From contig NZ_JAVDPW010000002.1 in assembly GCF_031453975.1 (NCBI RefSeq), forward strand, positions 620,001 through 684,000: 64,000 bases of DNA. Reading direction: 5' to 3'. The notes under the pieces were generated by a model that had not been told where the DNA came from, ran no database searches, and worked only from the letters and a program-made list of their open reading frames with translations. The first letter of the stretch is position 1. Each line of letters opens with the position of its first letter. This document shows positions 33,027 to 42,156 of the stretch, in pieces. A program made the translations under genes and the position numbers. The DNA is from Inquilinus ginsengisoli_A (GTDB taxonomy: Bacteria; Pseudomonadota; Alphaproteobacteria; DSM-16000; Inquilinaceae).

Positions 33027-34307
33027 TCAGGCGGCGACCGCGCCCTGGGATGCGCTCAGCACCGCGGACTGGTCCTTGTACAGCGCGCCGTCCTTCATGA
33101 TCACGAGCAGGTTCTTCTCGTGCACCATGATGTCCAGGTCCTGCAGCGGGTCGCCGTCGACCAGCAGCAGGTCGGCGATGTAGCCGTCCTTGACCTCGCC
33201 CAGTTCGCCCTTCAGCCCCATCACCTCGCCGCCGTAGCGGGTGCCGCACACCAGCGCCTCGCTCGGGCTGTAGCCCAGCAGGTCGACGAAATGCTTGAGG
33301 TCGCGGGCATTCTGGCCCTGCGGCGACTGGGCGAAGCCGTAATCGCCGCCGATCAGCGCCTTGACCCCGCGCTTGCGCAGCTCGGTGTAGACCGTGCGGC
33401 TGGTGTCTAGCACCCGCTGCATGCCGATGCTGATGGCGAATTCGCGGGTGAAGCCGAACGGCTCGCCCTCGTACAGCGTGCCGTAGATGATGCCGATGGC
33501 CGGGCCGACGAAGACCTTGTGCTTCACCGATTCCAGCATGTCGAGGGCTTCCTCATCCGCGGATTCGCAATGGTAGATTACGTCGACGCCGCAGCGCACC
33601 GCGCGCTTCACCGATTCCGCGGCGCGGGCGTGGCAGTTGATCTTCTTGCCGAAGTCGCGCGCCACCGCGACCGCCATGCGGACCTCGTCCTCGCGCATCA
33701 CGGTGGCGCCGCCGCCGGCCTTGGGGCCGAGATCGTCGCCCGAGATGTTGATCTTGATGTTGTCGACGCCCTCGCGGCAGCACAGCCGCACGGCGCGGGC
33801 GATCTCCTCCGGCCCGTCGGCGATCATGCCGAAGCTCTCATAGTACATGTGCTGCTTGCGCTCGTCGCCGAGGCCGCCGGTGACCGTGATCTCCGGGCTG
33901 CCGGCGCGGATGCGGGGCCCCGGCAGGCGGCCGGCCTCGATCTCGTTGCGGATCACCACGTCCAGCCGCAGCTTCGAGGTGGCGGCGCTGTAGCAGCTGG
34001 TGAAGCCGTGATCGAGCAGCGTCTTGGCGTTGCGCATGGTCAGCAGGACATGCTCTTCCGGCGGGATGTTGCCGAGGTCGCTGTCGTTGACGGCGCCGCC
34101 GAAGGAGATGTGGGCGTGGCCCTCGACCAGCCCGGGCATCAGCGTGCGGCCATGGCAGTCGATCACCTGGGCGCCGTCGGCCGCCAGCTGGCCGGGGGTG
34201 CGGGCGACGGTGCGGATGCGCGTGCCTTCGACCAGGACATCGGCCGGATAGGCCTCGGCCCCGCTGCCGTCCCAGACCATGGCGTTCCGGAAAATGACCC
34301 TGTTCAT
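33027..34307 (-). CDS. metal-dependent amidohydrolase
   Basis: A 426-residue amidohydrolase of the imidazolonepropionase/prolidase-like branch, cytoplasmic. Metal ligands are visible: GLVEGHAHISFGG (HxH), a probable carboxylated Lys in DNIKINISGDD, His in INCHARAAE and YHCESAD, and Asp in LIGGDYGFAQS. The C-terminal strand DGYIADLLLVDGDPLQDL is typical. GGGGAG lies 5 bases before the ATG. The substrate is unknown. It faces a GntR regulator across an AT-rich palindrome. Confidence 0.87.
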   Translation of the reverse strand: MNRVIFRNAMVWDGSGAEAYPADVLVEGTRIRTVARTPGQLAADGAQVIDCHGRTLMPGLVEGHAHISFGGAVNDSDLGNIPPEEHVLLTMRNAKTLLDHGFTSCYSAATSKLRLDVVIRNEIEAGRLPGPRIRAGSPEITVTGGLGDERKQHMYYESFGMIADGPEEIARAVRLCCREGVDNIKINISGDDLGPKAGGGATVMREDEVRMAVAVARDFGKKINCHARAAESVKRAVRCGVDVIYHCESADEEALDMLESVKHKVFVGPAIGIIYGTLYEGEPFGFTREFAISIGMQRVLDTSRTVYTELRKRGVKALIGGDYGFAQSPQGQNARDLKHFVDLLGYSPSEALVCGTRYGGEVMGLKGELGEVKDGYIADLLLVDGDPLQDLDIMVHEKNLLVIMKDGALYKDQSAVLSASQGAVAA

Positions 34308-34454
34308 CGCGGCTCCCCTGTCCTTCTGGATCTGGCCCGGTTGCCCGACCCCGCCGCAGATCCGGACGGACGCGGGTCGCGCGAGCGGTGGATCGCCCGG
34401 TCCGCCGGGCCATCCCTGTCGTCTTGGCAGCACTGTGCGATATGGGTATATATA

Positions 34455-34482
34455 GGTCAACAAATAATATATTTTATTGACC
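34455..34482. promoter_or_regulatory. operator candidate between amidohydrolase and GntR genes
   Basis: An imperfect 28-base palindrome with ends GGTCAA and TTGACC and an AT-rich core AAATAATATATT (34462-34473). The core is repeated upstream of the FAH-led operon at 41557-41568. A FCD-type GntR regulator is encoded next to it. Confidence 0.6.
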
Positions 34483-34562
34483 AGCGTCGATCCGGCTTCG
34501 ATAATCCAGGCTGACGCCGTCCAACCAGCGGCCCGAACCGGCTGTCCAACGACAAAGGCATC

Positions 34563-35264
34563 ATGGCCCGAGACCCCACGCTCAATCGGACCCAAGGCGC
34601 TTACGAGGCCCTGCGCGCGGACCTGCTGTCCTGCCGCATCCTTCCCGGCAGCCGCCTGAAGATCCAGGAGCTGTGCGCCACCTTCGCGGTCAGCCTGGGC
34701 GCCATCCGCGAGGCGCTGTCGCGGCTGACCTCGGAAGGCCTGGTGGTGGCCGAACCGCAGCGCGGCTTCCGGGCGGCGCCGATCTCGGCGGCGGACCTGC
34801 AGGACCTGACCCTGGCCCGGATCGAGCTGGAGACGCTGTGCCTGCGGCACGCCATCCGCCTCGGCGACGTCGACTGGGAGGCGCGGCTGGTGGCGGCGAC
34901 CCACCGGCTGGCGCGCACGCCGGAGCGCGACCCCGGCGACCCCGCGCGGACCAACGAGGACTGGGCCGAGGCCCATGCCGCCTTCCACCACGCTTTGGTC
35001 GAGGGCTGCGACAGCCCGTGGCTGCTGCGCCTGCGCGGCCAGCTCTACGACCAGAGCGAGCGCTACCGCCGGATCTCGGTGCCGCTGACCCGCAGCACCC
35101 GGAACATCGAGCAGGAGCACCAGCGCATCGTGCAGGCGACGCTGGACCGCGATGTGGAGGCGGCGACCGCCCTGCTGGCCGCCCATCTCCAGGCCACCGC
35201 CACCATCCTGCTCTCCGCCGCCTCGAGCGACGAGCTGCGGATGGTGGAGGAAGTGGAGGGGTAG
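34563..35264 (+). CDS. GntR-family regulator, FCD (FadR) subfamily
   Basis: A 233-residue repressor-type regulator. The winged helix covers about 9-75 (AYEALRADLLSCRILPGSRLKIQELCATFAVSLGAIREAL). The FCD effector domain follows, with metal-site candidates in EAHAAFHHALVEG and EQEHQRIVQATLDRD. Such proteins usually control breakdown of organic acids, amino acids or related compounds. The divergent amidohydrolase operon and perhaps the transporter operon at 35.4-41.5 kb are likely targets. Confidence 0.9.
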   Translation: MARDPTLNRTQGAYEALRADLLSCRILPGSRLKIQELCATFAVSLGAIREALSRLTSEGLVVAEPQRGFRAAPISAADLQDLTLARIELETLCLRHAIRLGDVDWEARLVAATHRLARTPERDPGDPARTNEDWAEAHAAFHHALVEGCDSPWLLRLRGQLYDQSERYRRISVPLTRSTRNIEQEHQRIVQATLDRDVEAATALLAAHLQATATILLSAASSDELRMVEEVEG

Positions 35265-35302
35265 AGAGGGCTGCCCGAGCCGGCCCGCCTCCCCCAAACA
35301 CC

Positions 35303-35388
35303 GTCATTGCGAGCGCAGCGAAGCAATCCATCGGGCAGCCCGTACTGTGCGATGGATTGCTTCGTCGGCTTCGCCTCCTCGCAATGAC
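35303..35388. repeat. palindromic intergenic repeat, type A, copy 2
   Basis: GTCATTGCGAGCGCAGCGAAGC with the inverted GCTTCGTCGGCTTCGCCTCC arm, between the convergent GntR and M20 genes. Confidence 0.85.
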
Positions 35389-35423
35389 GAAGGGGGGAGA
35401 GGTGACGGGCGTCGGGTTGCCGC

Positions 35424-36545
35424 CTACAGCCCCATCCACCGCCGTCCGATCTCGGTGTAGAGGCCGACCGCGGCGTCGATGGCCGGCACCAGGCAGTATT
35501 CGTCGGTCTTGTGCGCCATGGTCGGCTCGCCCGGGCCCAGGATCAGCACCGGGATGCCGCCCATGGCCGGCGCCAGCACCGAGGCGTCGGTGAAGAACGC
35601 CGCCCCCGCCGGGTCGATGCGCTGGCCGATGGCCCGCTCGCACAGGTCGAACACGCCGCTGATCCATTCGTCCTGCGGGCTGGTGGCAACAGCGCCGACA
35701 TCGACGATGCGCGACAGCTCGACCCCCTCGCCCAGCACCGCCTCGACCTCGCGGCAGATCGCGTCGTTCGACTGGCCGGGGATGGTGCGGATATCGACCT
35801 GGATCTCGGCCCGGTCGGGCACCGAGTTGACGTTGAGGCCGCCGGCGAAGGTGCCGACATTGATCGACGGGCCGCCGAGATGGATGTGGCGCGGCGTGTC
35901 GAAGGCGTGCTCGGCCAGGCGCAGCACGCCCCGCGCCGCCTTGTAGACCGCGTTGACCCCCTGCTCCGGCATCGAGCCATGGGCGGTGACGCCGTGGAAC
36001 GCCGCCCGCAGCCACAGCGCGCCGCGATGGCCGATCAGCGGCAGGTTGGCGGTGGGTTCGCCGACCACCAGGGCACCGGCCTGGGGCAGCGCCCCGGCCA
36101 CGCCGGCGAGGTGGCGGGCGCCGTCACAACCCGTCTCCTCCCCCGCCGTCAGCACCAGGGACAGCCCGGCGCGCCGGCCCGGCAGGCTCGCCAGGCCGAT
36201 CGCGGCGACCACCATGGCGGCGACGCCGGCCTTCATGTCGCTGGACCCGCGGCCATAGACCCGGTCGCCGTCGATCTCGGCGGCGAAGGGATCCCGGGTC
36301 CACGGCGCGGCGCCCAGCGGCACGGTGTCGAGATGGCCGGTGAAGCACAGCGGCGCGCCCTCGCCCGGCAGGCTGGCGACCAGGTTGGTGCGGCCCCTGG
36401 CCAAATCGTGGCGGGCGACGGCGAAACCCGCCGCCTCCAGCAGCCCCGCCGCCAGCTCGGCACAGGGCTGCTCCCCGCCCGGCGGGTTGATCGAACGCCG
36501 GCGGATCAGCTCGCGCGTCAGCTCGACGGCGGGGGATGTGCTCAT
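35424..36545 (-). CDS. M20-family deacylase (ArgE/DapE type)
   Basis: A 373-residue zinc hydrolase that cleaves an N-acyl or similar amide bond. Motifs: CFTGHLDTVPLG, YGRGSSDMKAGVAAM, TAGEETGCDGARHL with the catalytic Glu, and TMAHKTDEYCLV with the last His. The dimerisation domain lies around residues 175-285. It is the last gene of a co-oriented block with a polyamine-type importer, so it may act on the imported compound. True ArgE or DapE functions are less likely in this context. Repeats flank it on both sides. Confidence 0.85.
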   Translation of the reverse strand: MSTSPAVELTRELIRRRSINPPGGEQPCAELAAGLLEAAGFAVARHDLARGRTNLVASLPGEGAPLCFTGHLDTVPLGAAPWTRDPFAAEIDGDRVYGRGSSDMKAGVAAMVVAAIGLASLPGRRAGLSLVLTAGEETGCDGARHLAGVAGALPQAGALVVGEPTANLPLIGHRGALWLRAAFHGVTAHGSMPEQGVNAVYKAARGVLRLAEHAFDTPRHIHLGGPSINVGTFAGGLNVNSVPDRAEIQVDIRTIPGQSNDAICREVEAVLGEGVELSRIVDVGAVATSPQDEWISGVFDLCERAIGQRIDPAGAAFFTDASVLAPAMGGIPVLILGPGEPTMAHKTDEYCLVPAIDAAVGLYTEIGRRWMGL

Positions 36546-36613
36546 GGTCCAGACCTCATCAGCGGGCAGGCGCCCAGCATCAACCACGGGCGCCCCACCC
36601 CACTCCCCCACTC

Positions 36614-36702
36614 TGTCATTGCCCGGCTTGACCGGGCAATCCAGGGGCCACCAAGAGCCGCTCTGGCCGCCCCTCGATGCCACGGTCGAGCCGTGGCATG
36701 AC
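36614..36702. repeat. palindromic intergenic repeat, type B, copy 4
   Basis: Left hairpin TTGCCCGG-CTTGA-CCGGGCAA, right hairpin ATGCCACGG-TCGAG-CCGTGGCAT. It lies inside a co-oriented block, between the substrate-binding protein gene and the M20 gene. Confidence 0.87.
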
Positions 36703-36728
36703 AATGGGAGAAAGCAGGCGCGACCAGC

Positions 36729-37763
36729 CTATTGTCTGAGCTTGGTCCAGATCCGGTCGTAGGCCCGCGTCGCCTTTTCCGGGCAGGCCGGGGCGAAGGT
36801 GATCTTCAAATCCTTCGGCGGGTTGAACTCCGGCGACGAGCCGAGCTCGGCCGACAGCAGCGTGTTGGCCCCGACCACGGCGTTCTGGTAGCCGGAGAAG
36901 CTGGACTGCAGGGCGATGTTCTCGGGCGCCATCAGGAAGTTCAGGAAGGCCTTGGCGTTGTCGAGGTCCGGCGCGCCCTTGGGCACCGCGACGTTGTCCA
37001 TCCAGCCGACCACGCCCTCCTTGGGGTAGACGTACTTCACCGTCGCCTTCTGCTGGCGCGTCGCCTCGGCCTTGCCCGACCATTGCTGGTGCATCGCGGT
37101 CTCGCCCGAGACCTGGCGCTCGACCGTGCCGTCGGAGTTGTAGACCTTGACGAAGGGCTTCTGCGCCTCGAGCAGGGCGTCCAGCGCCTTCAGGTCGGTC
37201 GAATCCGTGTTGCATTGCGACTTGCCGAGATAGACCAGCGCCAGCGACATCACCTCGCTGGGCGACCCGAACATGCCGATCTTGCCCTGCAGCTCCGCCG
37301 GCGGCTCGAACAGCGTCTTCAGGCTGTCGAGCGGGCCCTTGTAGACCGCGGTGTCGACGGAATAGGAGGTGGTGCCCCACACCCAGGGCACGCTGTACCT
37401 GGCGTCCGGGTCCCAGCTGCGCCTCTGCCACGCCGGGTCGAGATTCCTAAAGTTGGGCATGGCGGCGACGTCGACCGGCTCGAACAGCCCTTGGCTCACG
37501 AAGATCGGCACGAAGTCGTTGCTGACCACGATCAGGTCGTAGCCCGAGGCGCCGGAGGTCAGCTTGGCCAGGGCGGTCTCGTTGGAATCATAGGTGTCGA
37601 TCGAGACCTTGATGCCGGTCTCCTTCTCGAACTTCGCGATCAGCTCGGGCGAGGTGTAGTCGGTCCAGTTGTAGAGGTGCAGCTCGCCCGCCGCCTGCGC
37701 CGCAGCGGGCAGCGCCAGCGCCAAAGCGGCGCCGGTCATCAGCAAGGCCCAGTTCTTCATCAT
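36729..37763 (-). CDS. polyamine-type ABC transporter, substrate-binding protein
   Basis: A 344-residue periplasmic protein with a Sec signal peptide (cleavage near AAAQAAG, about residue 25). The opening GELHLYNWTDYTSPELIAKFEKETGIKV is characteristic of PotD/PotF putrescine-spermidine binding proteins, and GWMDNVAVPKGAPDLDNAKAFLNFLM is also typical. The ligand may be a polyamine or another cationic or amide compound. There are two consecutive ATGs. It is downstream of its permeases and ATPase. Confidence 0.9.
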   Translation of the reverse strand: MMKNWALLMTGAALALALPAAAQAAGELHLYNWTDYTSPELIAKFEKETGIKVSIDTYDSNETALAKLTSGASGYDLIVVSNDFVPIFVSQGLFEPVDVAAMPNFRNLDPAWQRRSWDPDARYSVPWVWGTTSYSVDTAVYKGPLDSLKTLFEPPAELQGKIGMFGSPSEVMSLALVYLGKSQCNTDSTDLKALDALLEAQKPFVKVYNSDGTVERQVSGETAMHQQWSGKAEATRQQKATVKYVYPKEGVVGWMDNVAVPKGAPDLDNAKAFLNFLMAPENIALQSSFSGYQNAVVGANTLLSAELGSSPEFNPPKDLKITFAPACPEKATRAYDRIWTKLRQ

Positions 37764-37791
37764 TGTTCTCCCTGTTTGATCGAATCCCTCG

Positions 37792-38661
37792 TCAGCCCGC
37801 GCGCCGGTTGCGGCGCCCGAGCAGCAGCGCCACGCCGACGAAGACCAGCGACACGGCGAGCAGGATGGTGGAGATGGCGTTGACCTCCGGGGTCACGCCC
37901 AGGCGCATCATGCCGTAGACATAGACCGGCAGCGTGGTCGACCCGGCGCTGGACACCATCATGCTGATCAGGAAGTCGTCGAGCGACACCACGAAAGCCA
38001 TGATCGCGCCGGAGGCGATGGCCGGCGCCAGCAGCGGCAGGGTGATGCGGCGGAACAGCTGCCATTCGTCGGCATAGAGGTCGCGCCCCGCCTCCTCCAG
38101 CGCATGGCCCATCTCGCGCAGCCGGGCCTGCACCGGCAGCAGGGCGAAGGGGATGCAGAACACGGTGTGGGCGATCATCAGGTTGATCAGCCCGTTGTGC
38201 ATGCCGATCGACGAGAAGAACACCAGCGTGGCGATGGCGACGATGATCTCGGGCACCACCAGCGGCATGGCGATCAGCATGGTGACGAAGCCGCGCCCGA
38301 CGAAGCGGGTGCCGCGCTCCAGCGCCAGGGCGCCGGTGACGGCGATGACGGTCGAGGCGATGGTGGCGACCACGGCGATGACCAGGCTGTTCAAGGCCGC
38401 GTTCCGGATGTCGTCGTTGTGGGCGATCTTGACGAACCAGCGCAGGCTGAAGCCCTGCCAGACCGTGATCATCTGGCTGCTGTTGAAGGCGTAGACCACC
38501 AGGATCAGCAGCGGCGCGTAGAGGAAGGCGACCATCAGGGCGGTGTAGGACCCCAGGCCCGGCGTACGCCGCCAGTCGAAGGGCCGCGGGCCGGACCGTC
38601 GCGTGGTGGAAGCCGGCCGCCCGGCCGACGCATCGGGCAGCGAAGACGGGGTCACGCTCAT
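37792..38661 (-). CDS. polyamine-type ABC transporter permease (PotI/PotC-like)
   Basis: A 289-residue inner-membrane permease with six spans after a 35-residue cytoplasmic lead. The ATPase-contact EAA loop is seen as EEAGRDLYADEWQLFRRITLPLLAP. PLVVPEIIVAIATLVFF and VSLDDFLISMMVSSAGSTTLPVYVYG are typical of PotC/PotI. Its start overlaps the stop of the other permease by 4 bases. Confidence 0.92.
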   Translation of the reverse strand: MSVTPSSLPDASAGRPASTTRRSGPRPFDWRRTPGLGSYTALMVAFLYAPLLILVVYAFNSSQMITVWQGFSLRWFVKIAHNDDIRNAALNSLVIAVVATIASTVIAVTGALALERGTRFVGRGFVTMLIAMPLVVPEIIVAIATLVFFSSIGMHNGLINLMIAHTVFCIPFALLPVQARLREMGHALEEAGRDLYADEWQLFRRITLPLLAPAIASGAIMAFVVSLDDFLISMMVSSAGSTTLPVYVYGMMRLGVTPEVNAISTILLAVSLVFVGVALLLGRRNRRAG

Positions 38662-39533
38662 GGCCTCAGCTCCCGCATCCGGGTCTTCCGCGCCTGCAGC
38701 ATCAGCACCAGCAGAATGACGACGGTGATGGCCGTGGCCAGCGCCGCGCCGAACGGCCAGTTGCGCGACGAGGTGAACTGCATCTGGATCAGGCTGCCGA
38801 TCAGCAGCGTCTTGCCGCCGCCCAGCAGGTCGGGGGCGAGGAAGGAGCCCAGCGCCGGGGCGAAGACCAGCGTCGCCCCGACCATGGCGCCGGGCCGGGC
38901 CAGCGGCCAGACGATGCGGCGGAACACCGCCCGGCGGTTGGCGTAGAGGTCGTAGGCGGCCTCGATCAGCCGCGGGTCCAGCCGCTCCAGCGTCGAATAG
39001 ATCGGCAGCACCATGAAGGGCAGGAAGGTGTAGACGAGGCCCAGCAGGATGGCGCCGTCATTGTACAGCAGCGGCAGGGGCGCATCGGTGACGCCGAGGC
39101 CGCGCAGCAGCTGGTTGGCCACGCCCTCGTCGCGCAGGATCAGGATCCAGCAATAGGTGCGGATCAGCGTGTTGATCCAGAACGGCAGGGTGACGACGAA
39201 CAGCAGCACCCGCCGCCGCGCCTCGCTCTGGCACACCACGTACCAGGCGATCGGCAGGGCCAGCGCCAGGCAGATCGCGGTGGTGGCGACGGCCAGCCAC
39301 AGCGAGCGCAGGATGATGACGATGTAATCGGCCGAGAACACCAGCGTGTCGTCGAAGTCGCGCTGGTACAGGAACTGGATGTAGGCGTCGAAGGTGGCCG
39401 GCCCGGTCACGCCGCCATAGGCGCCGGCGGTCATGAAGGAATAGGCCACGGCGATGGCCATCGGGATCAGCATGAAGATGCCGATCACCAGGCCGGACGG
39501 AGCGATCAGGAGCAGCGTGCGCTTGAGCGACAT
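38658..39533 (-). CDS. polyamine-type ABC transporter permease (PotH/PotB-like)
   Basis: A 291-residue six-span permease. LPFWINTLIRTYCWILILRDEGVANQLL and the EAA loop EAAYDLYANRRAVFRRIVWPLARPG are signatures of PotB/PotH. It pairs with the following permease (4-base overlap) and follows the ATPase by 12 bases. Confidence 0.92.
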   Translation of the reverse strand: MSLKRTLLLIAPSGLVIGIFMLIPMAIAVAYSFMTAGAYGGVTGPATFDAYIQFLYQRDFDDTLVFSADYIVIILRSLWLAVATTAICLALALPIAWYVVCQSEARRRVLLFVVTLPFWINTLIRTYCWILILRDEGVANQLLRGLGVTDAPLPLLYNDGAILLGLVYTFLPFMVLPIYSTLERLDPRLIEAAYDLYANRRAVFRRIVWPLARPGAMVGATLVFAPALGSFLAPDLLGGGKTLLIGSLIQMQFTSSRNWPFGAALATAITVVILLVLMLQARKTRMRELRP

Positions 39534-39545
39534 CGGCGTGTCCGG

Positions 39546-40547
39546 TCAGTGCAGCAATTCGCGCTCGGCGTCGGCCGCCCAGTCGACGACCACGGAGTCG
39601 CCCCTGGAGAAGCCGTCCTCGTCGCCGCGGATGCGGGCCCGGATCGGGCCGTGCCCGGCGAGCTCGATCTCATACAGCGTGTCGAGGCCGAGGAAGGTCA
39701 CCGCCGCCACCCGGCCCTTGGCGCGCCCGGAGGGGCGGCCGTAGCCGGCGCCGAGCACCACCCGCTCGGGCCGCACCGCGATGGTGAGCTCGGACCGGCG
39801 GCCCAGCACCGGGCCGGGGATCAGGTTGGCCTCGCCGATGAAGTCGGCGACGAAGCGGCAGGACGGGTCGTGGTAGATCTCGGCCGGCCGGCCTACCTGC
39901 AGCATGCTGCCGTCATGCAGCACCGCGATCCGGTCGGACATCGCCAGCGCCTCCTCCTGGTCATGGGTGACCAGGACGAAGGTGATGCCGGTCTCGCGCT
40001 GCAGGCGCTTGAGCTCGCCCTGCATCTCCTTGCGCAGCTTGAGGTCCAGCGCCGACAGCGGCTCGTCGAGCAGCAGGACGCTGGGCTTCGGCACCAGGGC
40101 GCGGGCCAGGGCCACCCGCTGCTGCTGGCCGCCCGACAGCTGGGCTGGCCGGCGGTTGGCGAAGCCGCCGAGCCGCACCATCTCCAGCGCCGCCGCGACC
40201 TGGGCCGCGATCTCCTGCGCCGGGCGGCCCAGCATGCGCAGGCCGAAGGCCACGTTCTCGCCCACCGTCATGTGCGGGAACAGCGCGTAGCTCTGGAACA
40301 CCGTGTTCACCGGCCGCTTCTGCGGCGGCAGGGCGGCGACGTCCACCCCGTCGATGCGGATCATGCCGGTGGTCGGCATCTCGAAGCCGCCGATCAGCCG
40401 CAGCAGCGTGGTCTTGCCGCAGCCGGACGGGCCCAGCAGGGTGAAGAACTCATTGTCGCCGATCGTCAGGTCGACCGTCTTCAGCGCGGTGACGGTGCCG
40501 ATGTCCTTGCTGACGAAACTCTTGGAAACCCTTTGCACCTCGATCAT
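39546..40547 (-). CDS. polyamine-type ABC transporter ATPase (PotA/PotG-like)
   Basis: A 333-residue ATPase. Walker A GPSGCGKTT, signature LSGGQQQRVALARAL, Walker B VLLLDEPLSALD, His switch LVTHDQEEAL, then a C-terminal TOBE-type domain (about 275-333). It provides energy for the adjacent permeases. It follows the fumarylacetoacetate-hydrolase-family gene by 41 bases in the same operon. Confidence 0.93.
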   Translation of the reverse strand: MIEVQRVSKSFVSKDIGTVTALKTVDLTIGDNEFFTLLGPSGCGKTTLLRLIGGFEMPTTGMIRIDGVDVAALPPQKRPVNTVFQSYALFPHMTVGENVAFGLRMLGRPAQEIAAQVAAALEMVRLGGFANRRPAQLSGGQQQRVALARALVPKPSVLLLDEPLSALDLKLRKEMQGELKRLQRETGITFVLVTHDQEEALAMSDRIAVLHDGSMLQVGRPAEIYHDPSCRFVADFIGEANLIPGPVLGRRSELTIAVRPERVVLGAGYGRPSGRAKGRVAAVTFLGLDTLYEIELAGHGPIRARIRGDEDGFSRGDSVVVDWAADAERELLH

Positions 40548-40588
40548 CGCGCGCTGCTGCTCCCTGGTTTCCCTAACGGATGGTCGCG

Positions 40589-41476
40589 TCAGGCCGCCTG
40601 GCGGCCGGCGATCGGTTCTTCCGCCTCGATCGGGTTGCGCAGCAGGCCGACGCGCTCGAGCTCGACCTCGCAGACGTCGCCGGGCTTCATGAACAGCTGG
40701 GGCTTGCGCGCCATGCCGACGCCGGCCGGGGTGCCGCTGACGATGATGTCGCCGGGCGACAGGGTCAGCGCCTCGGTGACGAAGGCGATGATGGTGGCGA
40801 CGTCGAAGATCATGTCGTCGGTGGAGGCGGTCTGCACCACCTGGCCGTTCAGCCGGGTCTGCAGCCGCAGCCCCTTGCCGCCCGGCGGCAGTTCGTCGGC
40901 GGTGACGAAGACCGGGCCGAAGGCGCCGGTGGAGTCGAAATTCTTGCCCAGGGTCCATTGCGGCCCCTTGGACTGGTAGTCGCGCACCGACGCCTCGTTG
41001 AACACGGAGTAGCCGATGACGTGGTCGAGCGCCGATTCCTTGGTGATGTGGCGGCCGCCCTTGCCGATCACGGCGACCATCTCGCCCTCGTAATCCAGCT
41101 GCTCCGACAGCACCGGGCGCAGGATCGCGGCGCCATGGCCGATCAGGGTCGAGGCGAAGCGGGTGAAGATGGTCGGGAAGGCCGGCGGCTGGAAGCCGCT
41201 TTCGAGCGAATGATCGACGTAGTTCAGGCCGACGCAGATGATCTTGCCCGGCGCCGGCAGCGGCGGCAGCACGGTGACCGCGTCGAGATCGACGGCGCGG
41301 CCCTGCCGCAACAGGCCTGCCCCCGCCGAACGCAGGGCGCCGGGACCTTCGGCGATCAGCGCCGACAGGGGGCCCGGATAGGCCGGGTCATCCGACGGGC
41401 AGCCGAGGAAACCGCCGTCCGGCGCGGCCACGGCCAGCCCGTCCACACCCCGATCGCGATAGGCGACAAACCGCAT
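40589..41476 (-). CDS. fumarylacetoacetate hydrolase family protein
   Basis: A 295-residue enzyme of the FAH superfamily, which splits C-C bonds or decarboxylates and isomerises dicarboxylic intermediates. Metal ligands are in LDYEGEMVAVIGKGG and NEASVRDYQ. The lid residues lie in GLNYVDHSLESG, and DIIVSGTPAGVGMARKP is standard. It is the first gene of a six-gene operon with a polyamine-type importer and an M20 deacylase. Ureidoglycolate lyase-like or aromatic meta-cleavage roles are both possible. Confidence 0.87.
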   Translation of the reverse strand: MRFVAYRDRGVDGLAVAAPDGGFLGCPSDDPAYPGPLSALIAEGPGALRSAGAGLLRQGRAVDLDAVTVLPPLPAPGKIICVGLNYVDHSLESGFQPPAFPTIFTRFASTLIGHGAAILRPVLSEQLDYEGEMVAVIGKGGRHITKESALDHVIGYSVFNEASVRDYQSKGPQWTLGKNFDSTGAFGPVFVTADELPPGGKGLRLQTRLNGQVVQTASTDDMIFDVATIIAFVTEALTLSPGDIIVSGTPAGVGMARKPQLFMKPGDVCEVELERVGLLRNPIEAEEPIAGRQAA

Positions 41477-41552
41477 TCCAGCCCCCGTCTGCCATGACCG
41501 GCGTTCAGCTCCGCCGGCTCTGGTTCAGACGGTATGGCCAGAAAGTATAATT

Positions 41553-41576
41553 GTCAAAATAATATATTATCTTGGT
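41553..41576. promoter_or_regulatory. operator candidate upstream of the FAH-led operon
   Basis: GTCAA, the core AAATAATATATT and CTTGG. The core matches the site beside the GntR gene at 34462-34473. ATAATATATTAT within it is a perfect palindrome. It is 77-100 bases before the FAH start codon. Confidence 0.5.
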
Positions 41577-41597
41577 GAAAAGCGGATGCTTTGCTCC

Positions 41598-42152
41598 TCA
41601 CGCCAGCAGCCGGGCCTCGATCCGCGCCAGCGAGCGCCGGAACGCGTCGGCGTCGTCGAGGGCGCGCGCCAGCACCAGGGCGCCCTGGATCGCCGCCACC
41701 GCCTCCTCCGCCCGGTCGCGCGCCACCGCGTCGTCCCGCCCCGCTCGGACCAGGGCCTGGGCCAGCGCCTCGATCCAGGCGGCGAAATAGCTCCGGATGG
41801 CGGCAGAGAAGCGATCGCGGACGTCGCCGAGGGCGAAGACGCCGACCAGGCAGACCCGGCCGCCCGAGCGGAAATAGGCGCCGACCGACCGGATCATCTC
41901 CGGCATGGCACGCTGCGGGTCGTCCTCCCGCAGCGGCCGGAAGACATGCTGCCCGAACCAGCCATCGATCTCGGCCAGCACGGCGGCCGCCATCTCTTCC
42001 TTCCCACCGGGAAAGAAGTGATAGAGGCTGCCCTTGCCCAGGCCGGTGCGCTGCCCGATCAGCGCCAAGCTGGCGCCCTCGAAGCCGTGCTCGCGGAACA
42101 CCTCAGACAAGGCGGGCAGCACATCGGCGCGCTCGGTGACGGTCCGCGGCAT
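41598..42152 (-). CDS. TetR/AcrR-family regulator
   Basis: A 184-residue regulator. The N-terminal helix-turn-helix is FREHGFEGASLALIGQRTGLGKGSLYHFFPGGKEEM; the rest is the helical ligand domain with a YcdC/LmrA-like YFRSGGRVCLVGVFALGDVR. It starts 4 bases after the DUF1348 gene, so it is probably in that operon and controls it. Confidence 0.9.
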   Translation of the reverse strand: MPRTVTERADVLPALSEVFREHGFEGASLALIGQRTGLGKGSLYHFFPGGKEEMAAAVLAEIDGWFGQHVFRPLREDDPQRAMPEMIRSVGAYFRSGGRVCLVGVFALGDVRDRFSAAIRSYFAAWIEALAQALVRAGRDDAVARDRAEEAVAAIQGALVLARALDDADAFRRSLARIEARLLA

Positions 42153-42156
42153 CGCG

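Noticed and set aside
35424..36545. Naming the M20 protein argE or dapE
   Set aside because: The family motifs do not separate these, and it lies with an amide/amine importer and not with arginine or lysine biosynthesis genes.
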